Of a stretch of 42,286 nucleotides of DNA, positions 1-9,771 are shown piece by piece. The DNA comes from an uncultured Methylococcaceae bacterium (GTDB taxonomy: Bacteria; Pseudomonadota; Gammaproteobacteria; Methylococcales; Methylomonadaceae): contig CAIVGC010000043.1 in assembly GCA_903905335.1 (NCBI GenBank), forward strand, positions 1-42,286, given 5' to 3'. A model generated the notes under the pieces. That model saw only the letters and a program-made list of their open reading frames with translations, was not told the origin of the DNA and ran no database searches. Within the stretch, counting starts at the first letter, position 1; each line of letters starts with the position of its first letter. A program made the position numbers and the translations under genes.

Positions 1-119
1 GAGATTAAATCAGAAAAAAGGCATAAGCCAATAAAGCTAAGTGTTAATAAAAAAACGCGTCTAAACCGACGATCTATTAATTCTTGGATACGCATAACTT
101 TAACCTTACTCAATAACAT
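1..119 (-). CDS. N-terminal fragment of an unidentified membrane protein, running off the window start
   Basis: Reverse-strand reading gives MLLSKVKVMRIQELIDRRFRRVFLLTLSFIGLCLFSDLI, open to the window edge, with one TM-like segment; start uncertain (119 or 95). Confidence 0.35.
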   Translation of the reverse strand, partial: MLLSKVKVMRIQELIDRRFRRVFLLTLSFIGLCLFSDLI

Positions 120-664
120 ATCTACAATAGTAACCGACAGAATATTTTTACAAGCTTCTGTTAGACCAGTTTCAGCAACCTTGCCGGTGGACTATTATTT
201 TAAAGTGACATTAAAATAATTACGTCTAGTTCCTGAGGGTCTTGAGCTTTGTATTTAGAAATGCTTAGCAAACCCTTTTTTAGCATTAAAGATAACGTTA
301 CTTTAATAATTTGCAAATAAAAATTAACATAAAATGGAATTAAATTAACTTGCAAGATATGAAACCCCAATTTTTTTAGGCATTCCAACTGATAACTTAT
401 CTAACCTGTAATCGTGGGTGTTGCTCATGAATTCTATAAAATATCTACATGAAACAACTTATTAAGGCGCTGGGCTGATCCTCCATATCTCGAAAGTCTT
501 TTACCCTAAATTGAGAGAGATAACAGGTTACCTCTCCCTTATCATACTAATGAATTCGACGAACTGTATATTGCCCTGTCATCCTTGGCCTCATATTAAT
601 AGCAGTTTCAATAGATGTTTTAACATGTCAGGTCATTTATTTTCAGCAAATTCCAGCAAAGGCA

Positions 665-1000
665 TTATTCAGTTAATAGCGCTTCTTGAACAGTCGTAGT
701 AATTACGAAGAGCTTACTGAAACCGCTAATATCAAAAACATCACGCAATGTCGTACTTAATCCACACAATCTAACCGATCCTTTAACAGCACTTATTCGC
801 TTGGCTGCCAATAAAAACACCCGTAAAGCAGCACTACTGACATAATTTACGGCAGTTAAATCAAAAATCATTTGCGTTTCACCGTTACTGATCATTTCGA
901 GGCATTGCTGCTCTAGGTCTTTCGAGTTTGAAGCGTCAACACGTCCAACTAGAGCAATCACTATAAAGTTTCCTTGTCGTGTTGATGAGATCGTTAACAT
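665..1000 (-). CDS. STAS-domain anti-sigma factor antagonist (RsbV/SpoIIAA-like)
   Basis: 111 aa; STAS pattern with phosphoacceptor-type motif DLTAVNYVSSAALRVFL. Confidence 0.85.
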   Translation of the reverse strand: MLTISSTRQGNFIVIALVGRVDASNSKDLEQQCLEMISNGETQMIFDLTAVNYVSSAALRVFLLAAKRISAVKGSVRLCGLSTTLRDVFDISGFSKLFVITTTVQEALLTE

Positions 1001-1026
1001 ATATATTTTCCCTTTTTTTGGATTGA

Positions 1027-2769
1027 TTAATCATTAAATATTAAGCGTAATTCACAACGCTCGCCATTATGACGAGTTATTACCTTATCAGCCAATCGAT
1101 AAAGTAAATAACCTGCCATCTGTATTACCGCATCTTTATCATTAAGCATCTCTTCGTGACTTGGACGATGAGTCATTATATTTAATAGACTGCCTTTGTA
1201 GCTTAGAATTACTGTAAAACTATACTCATTAAATAATGTTTGAAGTTGAATGGTGTCGCTATCTTCATTATATGTATTAATCAAACCATGATCCGTAAGA
1301 ATTTCGAATGCCTGCCAAGTTGCATACTCTGCACGTAGAACCACTTCGGGACGCGCGCCCCAACTCTTACCTTGTTGCTCGAGAAATAAGATTACATCAT
1401 CTAGTGAGCTATGCAGAGCATCGAAATTACGTTGTTCGCAGGTGTGATTTTTAATTTGAAATACCATCGATAGTAGGACAGCACTAACAATACCCAAACT
1501 GACGCCTGACGAAAAAAATGCTTTTAAAATATCAAGTGAATTATCTCTAAATAACAACGTCATCGGCTCATAACTGATACCCAAAATAAGTCCGATACCT
1601 AAAGCCAAGGTTTTTCTATTATCCAAAAGGCGAGAACTCATGACTTGAAGACCAGAAAGTGCTGTGAAAGAGGCTAAAAAAATGAGTGCTGCCCCCATCA
1701 CTGACAAAGGCAAAAGTTGCCAAAGTACGATAGCCTTAGGCATAAACGCAATTATGCCCATTAATCCAGCAAGCCAATATGCCAAATAACGACTGGTGCA
1801 TCCAGTAGATGCCGCTAAACTAACTGCCCCACCACTTGAAGTAAGAGGAAGGCCATTCATAAAAGAATTGATTATATTCGTAATACCCTCGGCCAGAATA
1901 CCTTGCTTAATTAACTGTAAATCGGGACGCTTCCAGTCTGTGTCATTGAAACGCTGTGCTGCAGCTAAGGCACCGAAACCATGCAGCGCAAGAAATAAGC
2001 CTGTAAAAATGGCCGGCAAAATTGAATATCTATCTAAAGACCAACCGATATTCATTAGCCTAGGCACATAAAATAAGGGAGCCTTATGAAATACAGCCCA
2101 ATCATTTCCTGAAATAATATCCAAAAATGTACTGGCAATGAAACCAGTCAATAACCCTAAAAACGCAGAGAACAAACGTAGATGTCCAGATGACCAAACA
2201 TTAAAACCAATCATAGTACCTAAGGTAAGGACACATAAAAGACCCTGTTGGCGCAAGGATATCCCCACCTCGACTTCTAAAACCAGCTTAATGCCGTAAT
2301 AGCCTAAGCCCAAGCCAATTAACAAAACAGCTAAACCTGCTATCTGAACTGTAAACACGCTCCTTAATCGCTGGAATAGAAGTGCAAAAACCATCTGTGC
2401 CAAGCCCATTACAGCAACCATACCAAAAACAGCACCTAAACCACTGTTAGTTTTAACCAATAATAAGCCTGAAAAAGTTGATGATGTTGCTTGTACAGGA
2501 CAAAAATACCCCGATCCGATACCAAAAATTCTGGCGGCCTGTAGTACCACGCCTAAACCTGAAGCCAATAACGTTGCGGAAATTAATTGTAAGGATTGCT
2601 CTTGATCCAGTCCTAGATTACGAGAAAAAAGGGGTGATATCACCAAATAAACACCAAGAAATGACATCTGTTGTAAAGCAAGAATCAGTAGAATTGGTAA
2701 TGGTGGCTTGTCACTTGTGCTATATAGTATGTTTTCGGGTAAGCGCATGGTATTGTTGATCTTATTCAA
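1027..2769 (-). CDS. NCS2-type (xanthine/uracil) permease with C-terminal degenerate HATPase-like domain
   Basis: N-terminal ~430 aa polytopic, NCS2-like (PLPILLILALQQMSFLGVYLVISPLF; GSGYFCPVQATSSTFSG). C-terminal ~130 aa ends with a GHKL-like layout (MAGYLLYRLADKVITRHNGERCELRLIF) but lacks clear N-box and G-box residues. Confidence 0.8.
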   Translation of the reverse strand: MNKINNTMRLPENILYSTSDKPPLPILLILALQQMSFLGVYLVISPLFSRNLGLDQEQSLQLISATLLASGLGVVLQAARIFGIGSGYFCPVQATSSTFSGLLLVKTNSGLGAVFGMVAVMGLAQMVFALLFQRLRSVFTVQIAGLAVLLIGLGLGYYGIKLVLEVEVGISLRQQGLLCVLTLGTMIGFNVWSSGHLRLFSAFLGLLTGFIASTFLDIISGNDWAVFHKAPLFYVPRLMNIGWSLDRYSILPAIFTGLFLALHGFGALAAAQRFNDTDWKRPDLQLIKQGILAEGITNIINSFMNGLPLTSSGGAVSLAASTGCTSRYLAYWLAGLMGIIAFMPKAIVLWQLLPLSVMGAALIFLASFTALSGLQVMSSRLLDNRKTLALGIGLILGISYEPMTLLFRDNSLDILKAFFSSGVSLGIVSAVLLSMVFQIKNHTCEQRNFDALHSSLDDVILFLEQQGKSWGARPEVVLRAEYATWQAFEILTDHGLINTYNEDSDTIQLQTLFNEYSFTVILSYKGSLLNIMTHRPSHEEMLNDKDAVIQMAGYLLYRLADKVITRHNGERCELRLIFND

Positions 2770-3463
2770 TCACGGGAAGAAATCCGGTATTATCTGCATC
2801 CGTAGCCCACAAGTCACCACTTTCCAAATCAAACCACCAACCGTGTAAACTAAGAGATCCAGTATCAATACGCTCTTTTATCCATGGATAGGTCAGCAAA
2901 TTATCCAATGACCCTCTGATTGCGGCACGCTCAACCAGGTGTTGATGTTCACACAGGTTTTTCATATCGTCTTCGCTTAAAGGCGAATCCTGACCCTGCT
3001 CTGACTCTGCAAGCTTATCAATAACATATCTAACGCAACCATCCATCGCGATTGACACCCAATCACCTATAAAATCACGTTGAATTTTTTGACCAGAAAT
3101 TGACTTTAATAACGCGTTAATACCACCGCAATGCGCATGACCTAAAATCACTATATGTTCAACCTCAAGATCTCGAACAGCGTATTCAATTGCAGAACGA
3201 GCTCCATCATGTTTTCCCTCCATGGCATAAGTTGGCACCAAATTAGCAACATTTCGAAGCACAAATATCTCTCCTGGCGAAGCATCAGTTAATATGGCTG
3301 GATCAACACGAGAATCGCTACAAGCAATAAGTAAAACTTTAGGGGATTGCCCGTTTGCAACTAGGGCTTTCATATCTCCTAAATCCAGTTTATAAGCGCG
3401 TTGCTGGAAACCTTTAATGCCCTCAAATAACTTGTTTAAAGTAGGATGTATAAATGCTTGCAT
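2762..3463 (-). CDS. beta-class carbonic anhydrase
   Basis: Zn-ligand motifs CSDSRVDP and HAHCGG; the likely start is M20 of the listed 252-aa ORF (position 3463). Confidence 0.92.
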   Translation of the reverse strand: MQAFIHPTLNKLFEGIKGFQQRAYKLDLGDMKALVANGQSPKVLLIACSDSRVDPAILTDASPGEIFVLRNVANLVPTYAMEGKHDGARSAIEYAVRDLEVEHIVILGHAHCGGINALLKSISGQKIQRDFIGDWVSIAMDGCVRYVIDKLAESEQGQDSPLSEDDMKNLCEHQHLVERAAIRGSLDNLLTYPWIKERIDTGSLSLHGWWFDLESGDLWATDADNTGFLPVIE

Positions 3464-3758
3464 AAAATTCCAATAATCATTATTGCTAAGATAAATAAAG
3501 TAGTTATAGATCCTGAACAATTATAATTCGATCTAAACCCAAAATAAAATAATCAATTGGGTACAATATTCTTAAATAAACTTCACTAATTTATAGTAAA
3601 CACATACCTCTTTCTTATTTTACAGATGTTACTTCGTTGTTCATTCTTTATTTTTAATAATTTTCATCAAACAATTAATTCAGCTTGATCTCTAGCATCT
3701 AACCTTCATAAGCAGTAACTTAGTCAGGATTAAAAATTTAACTTAATTCTAAGAATCC

Positions 3759-4610
3759 TTAAATATATCTTGCTCGTAATAACTCCGCTGCATTTTCATC
3801 TAATAACTCTCTTCTTCGCACATTTTCAAAACGTGAAAGTAAATCATCTACCCGTAATCGTCTTTTTTGAGCAGCATTGTAATCATGTAACACATTTCCT
3901 TTGTGCATCATCACTATACGATCACCAAGATTTATAGCTTGTTGCATAGAATGCGTTACCATTAATGTAGTAAGACGTTCTCGAGCAACAATTTCGTCCG
4001 TTAATGCAATTACTTGATCAGCGCTTTTAGGATCAAGGGCTGCAGTATGCTCATCCAGCAATAACAGCCTGGGCTTAAGCCAGGTAGCCATTAATAAAGT
4101 CAGTGCTTGACGCTGTCCTCCGGAAAGCGAACCAATGGCACAATCCAAACGATCTTCTAGACCCATTTTAAGTTCTCGTATCCTATCTCGTAATTCATCT
4201 TGTAAATGACGCGAATGTGCCCAACTTAAACCACGAAACTTACCTCGCTTGGCTGCTAAAGAAAAATTATCAAGAATTGACATTGTTGGTGCAGTACCAG
4301 AAAACGGATTTTGAAAAACCCTGCCAATTAAACTGGCTCGACGATGCTCAGGCCATTTACTTACATCATGTCCATCAAGCTCAATACGCCCAGAATCGAT
4401 AGGAAAACTTCCAGCCATGGCATTCAATAAAGTTGATTTACCAGATCCATTACCGCCAAGCACAATGACAAACGCCCCCTCCTCAATATCAAGATTAATA
4501 CCTCTCATCGGGCGCACCTCATTTACTGTACCTGAGTGGAACGTTTTATAAATATTATCAAGCTTTACCAACGCTCTATTAACCGATAATTGCGATTTAT
4601 GCTCACTCAT
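3759..4610 (-). CDS. ABC transporter ATP-binding protein
   Basis: Walker A GGNGSGKST, signature LSGGQRQAL, Walker B LLLLDEHTAALD. Confidence 0.92.
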   Translation of the reverse strand: MSEHKSQLSVNRALVKLDNIYKTFHSGTVNEVRPMRGINLDIEEGAFVIVLGGNGSGKSTLLNAMAGSFPIDSGRIELDGHDVSKWPEHRRASLIGRVFQNPFSGTAPTMSILDNFSLAAKRGKFRGLSWAHSRHLQDELRDRIRELKMGLEDRLDCAIGSLSGGQRQALTLLMATWLKPRLLLLDEHTAALDPKSADQVIALTDEIVARERLTTLMVTHSMQQAINLGDRIVMMHKGNVLHDYNAAQKRRLRVDDLLSRFENVRRRELLDENAAELLRARYI

Positions 4611-5542
4611 GCGTCCCCCTGGAATTTACGTACAGAAAGCTTACTCATCATATTCGGCAAAATTAGTGCTGCAAAAACAAAAACAGCCGTAATCAACTTA
4701 AGATCGTTAGGATTAAGACCAAATGACAAAGCAATTGCAACCAACTGTCTAAACAAAATAGAACCAATAATAGTCCCAATAATAGCGATGCCCACGCCCG
4801 TTGCACCGGTAAGTGCTTCGCCTATAATAACACTCGCCAACCCCCAAACTACCATACCAATACCCATCTGCACATCTGCAAAATTTTGATACTGAGCCCA
4901 TAATGCACCCGCTAAACCAACCAAGCCATTAGAAACTGCGAGTCCAAAAATACGATAATTTTCTACATTACCACCTAAGGCTTTAACCATTTGCGGATTA
5001 TCACCAGAAGCACGCATTGCTGTACCAATATCAGTGCGTAAAAAAATCCATAATAACAGCGCAATAAAGCTCACCAATGCAAACATGAATAACAACATAG
5101 TTAAATCTGCACTAGATACTGTCCAGCCCCACAAATTAGTTTCTGACCCAGAAAATATATAAGCACCCAGTTGCTCACAATAAGTCGATAAAGTCGCTGC
5201 ACCCAAAAAAGGGATATTACTACGCCCCATAACATGTAAATTGACTGAGTATAGTGCCGTCATAACCAAAATACCTGACAACAACGAATTAATGTGAAAA
5301 CGAGTTTGTAAAATGCCACTAACAGTGCCCGCCAGTGCCCCAGCTAGAAATCCAGCCGTTGTTGCCAAGAGTGGATTGACGCCATGCTTAACAAGTAAAA
5401 CACTCGCCACTGCTGCGCCAAAAGTCAAGGAGCCATCGACCGTAATATCCGGAATATCAAAAATCCGATAAGAAATATAAACACCTAGGGCTAATAACGA
5501 CAAAATTATTCCCAAAGTTAATGCGCCTATCAATAATGTCAT
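4607..5542 (-). CDS. ABC transporter permease (TrpXYZ/LivH-like)
   Basis: 311 aa polytopic; FDIPDITVDGSLTFGAAVASVL and SGILQTRFHINSLLSGILVM typical of permeases paired with ABC_sub_bind SBPs; ATGA-type overlap with the ATPase gene. Confidence 0.88.
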   Translation of the reverse strand: MTLLIGALTLGIILSLLALGVYISYRIFDIPDITVDGSLTFGAAVASVLLVKHGVNPLLATTAGFLAGALAGTVSGILQTRFHINSLLSGILVMTALYSVNLHVMGRSNIPFLGAATLSTYCEQLGAYIFSGSETNLWGWTVSSADLTMLLFMFALVSFIALLLWIFLRTDIGTAMRASGDNPQMVKALGGNVENYRIFGLAVSNGLVGLAGALWAQYQNFADVQMGIGMVVWGLASVIIGEALTGATGVGIAIIGTIIGSILFRQLVAIALSFGLNPNDLKLITAVFVFAALILPNMMSKLSVRKFQGDA

Positions 5543-6783
5543 TGCGGTTTTTCCTCTTTGAAGTTAATAGGTGCACACCATAAAGCACCTCTTCGCAAAT
5601 AACTTTCGCCAGCGCCAATACCGTCACGATCATCATTAAGTAAATGTAATACGCCACGAATAGTTTGAGTAAGCATTAATTTTTGCAAACTTTCCGATAA
5701 ATCAATAAGCCCTTTACATACAGGACTAAAGGGAACAACACAACTGTGAACATGTATAAACAAGTCACTATCTTTAGCTATAGGTCTTAATTGCGTTGCA
5801 AGAAGAGGCGGCGGGTCACGCGCAATTATACCAACGATTAAGCAGGTATCATCAGCATAGGCTGGTTCAGCAGTAAACAATAAATGATCACGAATAGCGG
5901 GGAAATCAAAGAAATTATCAGCAGCAGTTTCATGTGAGATTTGAGCAGCACCAATAAGGTGAGCCGTTTCTGCTAAAATAACTAGAGAAACGGTATTACT
6001 AGCACATAGCTCCATCGCTGCTTTTGCTAAATCACTTAAGCGCATTGGTGCGGTTTCCGGCATCTCTCCAAAGCGCATAAGATATCGAAACTTTCCTACT
6101 CCCTTTAGTCCATGCAACAGAGTAACCTCAGGAACCAAGTCTAGCTCTTTTTGCATCCAATCCGGATGAGCAGAATCATCTCCTGGCAAAGTAATTGCCA
6201 AACCTGATACTGCAAGTAATTCACCAAAACTCGACGCAGTAAAATTAGTGGTTCCCAAAACGCCCTGACCAATAACCCAGGTATCATTATGAACAGGTAT
6301 GGCAGTGTCATATTTTAAATCAGTAGCCAACGTTTTATCTGTATTACCCATGACTAAGCCCTGCTGAACTGAGTCGATGCTTAATGTGTATACTTCAAAA
6401 TCATTTTCACCAACTTTTATTGGACGAGATTCATTATTCTTATGTTCTTTAAGAATCGGTCTTTGATTTATTTCAGAAGAATTGAAAGTATCAAGCAACT
6501 GTTGAAACCCAACCAACTTCAAGACGTCACTGACTGTAACGGATGGATTAATAAGTCGAAAAGATCCACCAACTGCTTTCAGGCTTTTAGCCAGTATAAT
6601 CAATACCCGTATTCCAGCAGAACTCAGATAATTAACTTGTGATAAATCCAAGGCTATACGGTGAGACCCTCCATGTACAGCATCCTGTAGCGCCTTATTT
6701 ACTGTATTGCTCCAAGCAGCATCGAGTCTTCCACGCAATTCAATACGCATTTCATCGCCGTCGAGTTCAGTAATAATTTCCAT
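5539..6783 (-). CDS. STAS-domain protein with ~280-aa uncharacterised C-terminal domain
   Basis: N-terminal ~110 aa STAS (DLSQVNYLSSAGIRVLIILAKSL); C-terminal region not recognised; overlaps the permease ORF start. Confidence 0.8.
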   Translation of the reverse strand: MEIITELDGDEMRIELRGRLDAAWSNTVNKALQDAVHGGSHRIALDLSQVNYLSSAGIRVLIILAKSLKAVGGSFRLINPSVTVSDVLKLVGFQQLLDTFNSSEINQRPILKEHKNNESRPIKVGENDFEVYTLSIDSVQQGLVMGNTDKTLATDLKYDTAIPVHNDTWVIGQGVLGTTNFTASSFGELLAVSGLAITLPGDDSAHPDWMQKELDLVPEVTLLHGLKGVGKFRYLMRFGEMPETAPMRLSDLAKAAMELCASNTVSLVILAETAHLIGAAQISHETAADNFFDFPAIRDHLLFTAEPAYADDTCLIVGIIARDPPPLLATQLRPIAKDSDLFIHVHSCVVPFSPVCKGLIDLSESLQKLMLTQTIRGVLHLLNDDRDGIGAGESYLRRGALWCAPINFKEEKPQ

Positions 6784-6801
6784 CTACGTCCTCTATTATA
6801 A

Positions 6802-9768
6802 TTATTGAATATTGCTTAATCGTATGTCTGCTTTGCTTATAAGCTCTGCAGGCAATCTCATATTTAAAGCCTTTGCGTGCTCTTCACTGATGATCAGATT
6901 GATTTTTGACGTACGGGAAAATGGAATATCTTTAGGTGATTTACCTCGCATCACTTCAACTGCTTTAAGAGCAGTATCAAAGCCAGACTGATAATAATCA
7001 GTCGAATAAGCAACAGCGGCACCTTGCTCTAAACCGGATTTACTAAAAGTAAACAATGGTTTTTTAGCTCGCATGGCTGCTTGAGAAATTGCCATAAATC
7101 CAGAGACCATCTGATTGTCAATTATTTGCACCCAGGCGTCAATGGGTTGACTGGCCATTGCTAAAGCGGCATTCGGCAATTCACTTGTTGAATTTACTGG
7201 CAATTTTGATACAGAAAGTCCGTGTTGAAGAGCTACTTTTTCAAACAAATCCATATTATATACCGAGTTATCTTCACCGGGGGTGAACAAGGAACCGATC
7301 TTATGTATCTCAGGAAAGTACTGTTTAATCATCGTGATCATCTCCTCGACAGGAGCGGGAACGGAGACACCAGTGACATTTGGCAGGTGATTAGTATCAT
7401 CGGCTCCAGCTCCGGCGATTACTGCATTAGAAACCAAAGAAAATAAAACAGGTGTTTTTTTGACTTTGTGCATAACAGTTTGTAAGGTTGGCGTAGAAAT
7501 TGTCATAACTAAGTCAGTCCCATCACTACCCACCGAATCGGCAAGGCTAGACAATACGCTCATATCACCTTGTGCTGAGACATCATTTAATACAAAATCC
7601 CGTCCTGACTGCAACCCAGCTGCTTTCAGTCCATCATCAATACCATGAATAGTTTCTTCGGTCGGCTGTGACTCCATATAGGAAACACGTTTGATCTTCC
7701 ACTGATGACCTAATGGTTGTAATGTTTGATTGGCATTGACGCTAGTAGAGCTTGATGTTACCTGTGACCGCACATCATCACTAAATACAATACTCAAACG
7801 CTTTGCACTGTCCTCATTGAGTAAAGTAGATTTCTTACTGACATTACGAAAAGGCATCACTGCTGGTTTCTTGCCTGTTAATACTTGAGCCAATAGTTCT
7901 GCAGCGGCTCGACCACTTTCCTTATAATCAACACCTACGACCATTAAGGCATCATGCGCGATAAACTCAGGTTGATCCAAAATAAGTGGAATTCCTGCTT
8001 TCGCGGCTATACTAGCAACAGCATCTAATGCCTGATACATGGTATTGTCACCCACGGAAAAAATGGCTCCGACATTCTTTCCTATTAACGCCTGTGCAGC
8101 CTGCACCGCATCAGCTGTTGTATTAATAGGGACTTCTTCCAGAATAATTCCCGCTTTATCACACAAATCACGCAGCACCTCGGCAACTTTTACCGAATTG
8201 GCTTCACTTGGATTATAAAGGATACCCAGCGCATGAATATTCGGTAGCACTTTGCGAGTCAAGCCGAGCATATCCCCAACAGGCGGAAATGAGCCGATGC
8301 CAGTCAAGTTTGCTAAATGCTCTGAAAAGCTTTTCCCTGCACCAGCAGCAATAGGATCAGTAACATAAGTAAACACCACAGGTTTGTGTTTTGCCATCAT
8401 ACCAACGCCCTGCAAAACAGGAGTCGTTAACGTCAATATTGCATCAACATCACTACTATCAAGCACTTGCCCAATAGTGGGTATCTGTGCAATTTCACCT
8501 TGTGCATGCATACTTTGAAAAGTTAAATTACGACCTTCCTCCAAGCCTAAAACTTTTAATCCTTCCCGCAAACCACTCATAACTGAATCTATACCAGGTT
8601 CAGGGGCAAAATAAGCTACTCCAACTTTATATATCCGCCCAGGTTCAATCGTTATAGGAAATTCCATCGTAACCAAAGGCAATGACTCCATATTGTCGCC
8701 AGTCTTTTTTTCTATACCCTGTTCGTCAATAATGCTAAAAGCCTGAGCGTACATGTCTTTGGTAAATTGCCAGGACAGTGGTAGAGATTTACGAACTTTG
8801 TCATTTAGTAACATACGTTTAGGCATAAAATCCTTAACCGCAATAGTTGCAGGATCAACTCCACCAAGAATATCAGCGACTATACGCCCTAGTTGTTCAC
8901 CGACTTCGTGATAGTCTGCTCCAAGATCGAACAAGCTACCTTTTTTAACATGACCTGAAATATTAGAAAAAACAGGAATATGTGCCGTGCGGGCGACTTC
9001 AATTAGACTATCAATTGCCGTATTAACAGTGGCATCTCCTCCCGTCCAAAAAGCCTCCGCGCCCCGAGCCACTAAAGATTGAGCCGCTTCACGTATATCT
9101 TTGGCTTGCTCTACTGGGGCTTCAAGCAACACCAAGCCGAGCTCTATAGCGATGGCTCTTGCTTGTTTAGTACAAAACTCAGAATTAACTTCTGCAGGAT
9201 TCCACACAACACCCACTGTTTTAAGCGCAGGATTTATCTGCTTAGCCATTCGAAAAATTTCTGCAACAGGTTGTGGAGTCCCGATACCCGTTAAATATGC
9301 TGGCTTATCAAGACTATCCAGCGATTTAACACCAACCCCTGAGGCGACTGGAGTAGTAACCGCGCCAAAAACATGTGTGACCCGCCCAGTTCGATTAGCA
9401 TTAGCTAAAGCCTGCAACATAACTGTAGAAATAGAAACCGCTAAGCGGTAATCTCCACTGGTTATCTTTTGTGCCATAAGATTAGCAGTGGGTAAATCAC
9501 CTTCAGGATTATAGGTAGTAATCGCTAATTTTTGACCATCGCTGTAACCTCTAGCACTTAACGCATCAAGCATTCCAGAACGAACATCATCCATAATCGG
9601 ATTAGAGCTATGCTGCAAAATAGCCAAGGGAATGGCAGCACTTACTAATCTATTTGTCATAGATTCTGAATGACGATTATGGCGATCAGACCATAGCAAA
9701 ATTGCTGATGCTATAAATAATAAAAATAGAGAAAAAATTATGCGTTTATTAGCTTCAGTCATAGCCAT
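6802..9768 (-). CDS. Membrane-anchored ABC substrate-binding protein with three tandem SBP (ABC_sub_bind-like) domains
   Basis: 988 aa; N-terminal hydrophobic anchor; three repeats of the family pattern, starting near AILQHSSNPIMDDVRSGMLDALSARGYSDGQ, VGVAYFAPEPGIDSVMSGLREGLKVLGLEEGRN and VSYMESQPTEETIHGIDDGLKAAGLQSGRD. Confidence 0.88.
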   Translation of the reverse strand: MAMTEANKRIIFSLFLLFIASAILLWSDRHNRHSESMTNRLVSAAIPLAILQHSSNPIMDDVRSGMLDALSARGYSDGQKLAITTYNPEGDLPTANLMAQKITSGDYRLAVSISTVMLQALANANRTGRVTHVFGAVTTPVASGVGVKSLDSLDKPAYLTGIGTPQPVAEIFRMAKQINPALKTVGVVWNPAEVNSEFCTKQARAIAIELGLVLLEAPVEQAKDIREAAQSLVARGAEAFWTGGDATVNTAIDSLIEVARTAHIPVFSNISGHVKKGSLFDLGADYHEVGEQLGRIVADILGGVDPATIAVKDFMPKRMLLNDKVRKSLPLSWQFTKDMYAQAFSIIDEQGIEKKTGDNMESLPLVTMEFPITIEPGRIYKVGVAYFAPEPGIDSVMSGLREGLKVLGLEEGRNLTFQSMHAQGEIAQIPTIGQVLDSSDVDAILTLTTPVLQGVGMMAKHKPVVFTYVTDPIAAGAGKSFSEHLANLTGIGSFPPVGDMLGLTRKVLPNIHALGILYNPSEANSVKVAEVLRDLCDKAGIILEEVPINTTADAVQAAQALIGKNVGAIFSVGDNTMYQALDAVASIAAKAGIPLILDQPEFIAHDALMVVGVDYKESGRAAAELLAQVLTGKKPAVMPFRNVSKKSTLLNEDSAKRLSIVFSDDVRSQVTSSSTSVNANQTLQPLGHQWKIKRVSYMESQPTEETIHGIDDGLKAAGLQSGRDFVLNDVSAQGDMSVLSSLADSVGSDGTDLVMTISTPTLQTVMHKVKKTPVLFSLVSNAVIAGAGADDTNHLPNVTGVSVPAPVEEMITMIKQYFPEIHKIGSLFTPGEDNSVYNMDLFEKVALQHGLSVSKLPVNSTSELPNAALAMASQPIDAWVQIIDNQMVSGFMAISQAAMRAKKPLFTFSKSGLEQGAAVAYSTDYYQSGFDTALKAVEVMRGKSPKDIPFSRTSKINLIISEEHAKALNMRLPAELISKADIRLSNIQ

Positions 9769-9771
9769 TTA

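Noticed and set aside
3521-3758. Riboswitch (guanidine or purine type) between the ABC ATPase gene and carbonic anhydrase gene
   Set aside because: AT-rich gap considered because of the transporter context, but I could not see a conserved aptamer core by eye; a covariance-model search would be needed.
7222-9451. Plus-strand ORFs antisense to the triple-SBP gene
   Set aside because: The minus-strand frame is clearly coding; the antisense ORFs lack recognisable motifs.
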